In this document: positions 62,459-64,000 of the stretch, in pieces
How the letters are laid out: each line of letters starts with the position of its first letter
Numbering within the stretch: the stretch's first letter is position 1
From: Mesorhizobium amorphae
Lineage (GTDB): Bacteria > Pseudomonadota > Alphaproteobacteria > Rhizobiales > Rhizobiaceae
Length of the DNA stretch: 64,000 nt
Assembly (NCBI RefSeq): GCF_014843845.1
Contig: NZ_JHQS01000062.1
Location: 62,001-126,000, forward strand
Direction: 5' to 3'
The notes under the pieces: model-generated
What the model saw: only the letters and a program-made list of their open reading frames with translations
Database searches by the model: none
What the model was told of the DNA's origin: nothing
Program-made: the position numbers and the translations under genes

Positions 62459-62788
62459 TTACGACGTTAAAAACAAAAACAAGCAGATTAAGGCAATGCC
62501 CATTGTTTGCATGAATCGAACTATCAGCGCCTGTCTTTCAATTAACTTTTCCCTAAAACCTCTCTCGTGGTCGTCGTACTTCAAATAACCATAAAACACA
62601 ACCAAAGACAATACGAATAAACAAATACCCCTCATAGAATAACTTTTACGAAAGTATCCTTCTCCGTATACGACTATCCATCCACCAATTCCGTTGATAA
62701 CTAGAATTGAAATAACAAACACAGATATCATCAAAAAGATATATAACGCCTTTAGGCTAATTTGCGGACCGCTCCTTACATTCATCAT
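62459..62788 (-). CDS. Hypothetical small membrane protein
   Basis: A 109-residue protein with three hydrophobic segments (LYIFLMISVFVISILVI, ICLFVLSLVVFYGYL, MGIALICLFLFL). It is AT-rich with unusual codon use against the GC-rich surroundings, so it is probably acquired DNA. Start is ATG 62788 or 62785. No family is recognised. It is convergent with the RDD gene. Confidence 0.55.
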   Translation of the reverse strand: MMNVRSGPQISLKALYIFLMISVFVISILVINGIGGWIVVYGEGYFRKSYSMRGICLFVLSLVVFYGYLKYDDHERGFREKLIERQALIVRFMQTMGIALICLFLFLTS

Positions 62789-62870
62789 TACCGGTTCACC
62801 ATATGCTCGCCATCTCTCGAAAACTCACATGCTGACAGAAGCTCGGTTCCAGTCAGTGCAGCCCTCTCGC

Positions 62871-63557
62871 CTACCCCACCCACTTCTCGTAGTCGGACAC
62901 CAGCAGATGCACCGGCGCGACATCCTCGTCGATGTTGGAAAAACGGCCGATCGGCTCGCGGAAGACGTTGTCGGTGAGGTCGTCGTTGACGGTCGAGACC
63001 TCGCCGATCAGCACGTCCTTGCCTTCGGCCCAGAAGGCGTGCCAGACGCCCGGCATTAGTGTAACGCTCTGGCCCGGATCGAGCTTCAGCAGCCCGCCGG
63101 CCGGCAATCTGTGGATGGTTCCGTCGACAGGCACCGACACTTCGGCCTTCGGATCGATGCCGCCGTCGCGATCGTGCATGAACAGTTCCAGCACCAGCTT
63201 GCCACCGCCGCGGTTGATGATGTCCTCGGCCTTGATGTTGTGGCGATGCATCGGCGACAGCTGGTCCTTGCGCGAGATCATGATCTTCTCGGCATAGAGC
63301 ATGCCCATGCCCTTTTTCATGTCCGCGTAGACGCCGTTACGCACGGTGAACAGGAACAGGCCGAGTTCGTCGAACTTCTCCTGGCCGTAGTCGGTGATGT
63401 CCCAACCGAGGCGCGAGGTGAAAATGGCCGCGGAATCAGCCTTGCGCGCCTTCATCTCTTCTGGGCTCCAGTAGGCGAAGGGCGGCATGATGTAACCGAA
63501 CGAGCGGATGAAGGCGTCGGCGTCGCGGATGATGTCGTTGATGGTGGAGCGTTTCAT
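62871..63557 (-). CDS. D-lyxose ketol-isomerase-like cupin enzyme
   Basis: A 228-residue cupin of the D-lyxose isomerase family (D-lyxose to D-xylulose). The metal site is visible as H-x-H (MHRHNIKAED), Glu in LVLELF and His in MPGVWHAFW. Length agrees with family members. Divergent from the following D-threonine aldolase-like gene, with 140 bases between. Confidence 0.88.
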   Translation of the reverse strand: MKRSTINDIIRDADAFIRSFGYIMPPFAYWSPEEMKARKADSAAIFTSRLGWDITDYGQEKFDELGLFLFTVRNGVYADMKKGMGMLYAEKIMISRKDQLSPMHRHNIKAEDIINRGGGKLVLELFMHDRDGGIDPKAEVSVPVDGTIHRLPAGGLLKLDPGQSVTLMPGVWHAFWAEGKDVLIGEVSTVNDDLTDNVFREPIGRFSNIDEDVAPVHLLVSDYEKWVG

Positions 63558-63697
63558 GGTCGTGATCCCTTCTTCAGGCGGCGCCTACAGCGCATAGCCG
63601 AACACCGATCCGGTGTCGACGCAAACTCTATACTGGCCTCATGACATCCGGACCGATCAGGGTCATAAGTCCAGGCAAATCCCAAGGTGACAATCCC

Positions 63698-64000
63698 ATG
63701 CGCAGCATAGACGACCTCGATACGCCGGCGATCCTGATCGATGCCGCCCGCGCCGAAGCCAACATCGCAAGGGCGCAGGCGCATGCCGACCGCCATGGGC
63801 TGAAGCTCAGGCCGCACGTCAAGACCCACAAGCTGCCCTACTGGGCGAAGAAGCAGGTTGCGGCCGGCGCGGTCGGCATCACCTGCCAGAAGATCGGCGA
63901 GGCCGAGGTCATGGCCGATGCTGGGCTGACCGATATTTTTCTCCCTTACAATATCCTTGGCCGGGCGAAGCTGGAACGGCTGAAGGCACTGCACGGCCGC
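63698..64000 (+). CDS. D-threonine aldolase / D-serine dehydratase-like protein, 3' end cut by window
   Basis: The first 101 codons of a PLP enzyme with the alanine-racemase-type barrel. DLDTPAILIDAARAEANIAR and LRPHVKTHKLPYWAKKQ (PLP Lys in HVKTHK) match the D-threonine aldolase/DSD1 family. AAGGTGA lies seven bases before ATG 63698. The gene runs off the right edge. Confidence 0.85.
   Translation, partial: MRSIDDLDTPAILIDAARAEANIARAQAHADRHGLKLRPHVKTHKLPYWAKKQVAAGAVGITCQKIGEAEVMADAGLTDIFLPYNILGRAKLERLKALHGR

Overview
The window is a GC-rich alphaproteobacterial chromosome segment. Gene content and style fit the Rhizobiales, most likely a Mesorhizobium-like soil bacterium: MoxR/DUF58 cluster, NasT/NasS-controlled nitrate assimilation, GlxA-type regulators, many MFS and ABC transporters, and families of intergenic palindromic repeats. 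No rRNA, CRISPR array or complete insertion sequence was seen. The only tRNA found is tRNA-Gln(CUG).

Layout. 1-12.1 kb is mostly housekeeping: MFS transporters, ribonuclease D, a MAPEG membrane protein, IMP dehydrogenase (guaB), the rRNA methyltransferase RlmE with a Ppx/GppA phosphatase, and a YbhN-type membrane protein. 12.3-14.6 kb follows tRNA-Gln and holds lower-GC hypothetical genes and a frameshifted SRAP-family pseudogene. 14.6-19.8 kb carries signalling genes: an adenylate cyclase-TolB-TPR protein, a GGDEF-EAL protein and its periplasmic neighbour. 20.5-33.4 kb is a complete nitrate-assimilation regulon, all on the minus strand: nasT-nasS, then nrtABC (nitrate ABC importer), then narK-nirB-nirD-nasA. 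Both operons start with the same control module: an NtrC-like site about 110 bp upstream of a sigma-54 promoter, then a leader RNA with A/G hexaloop hairpins that compete with an intrinsic terminator. This is the layout expected for NasT (ANTAR) antitermination. A frameshifted stub of nrtA sits between the second leader and narK, showing how the narK operon probably got its control region.

33.5-35.6 kb is an AT-rich two-gene island: an ApeA-type anti-phage HEPN protein and a small downstream protein that also has a HEPN-like Rx4H motif. This is the best candidate for a little-described defence system here. 36-41.4 kb has an aldehyde dehydrogenase, a GNAT enzyme, a YeiH-type permease, free methionine-R-sulfoxide reductase and a lone winged-helix/PD-(D/E)XK protein. 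41.4-47.5 kb is a GlxA-regulated catabolic cluster with a DddP-like M24 enzyme. 47.5-55.4 kb is a LacI-controlled amino-acid or opine-like uptake and oxidation cluster with tandem operators and a fused permease-ATPase. 55.5-62.4 kb is the MoxR/DUF58/SpoIIM/RDD membrane cluster. The window ends with a D-lyxose isomerase-like gene and the start of a D-threonine aldolase-like gene.

A further theme is palindromic repeat elements that enter genes: one complete element lies in frame inside nasA, and others supply the C-terminal codons of an alpha/beta hydrolase and of RlmE. All functional calls rest on reading the translated sequence; no database search was run.
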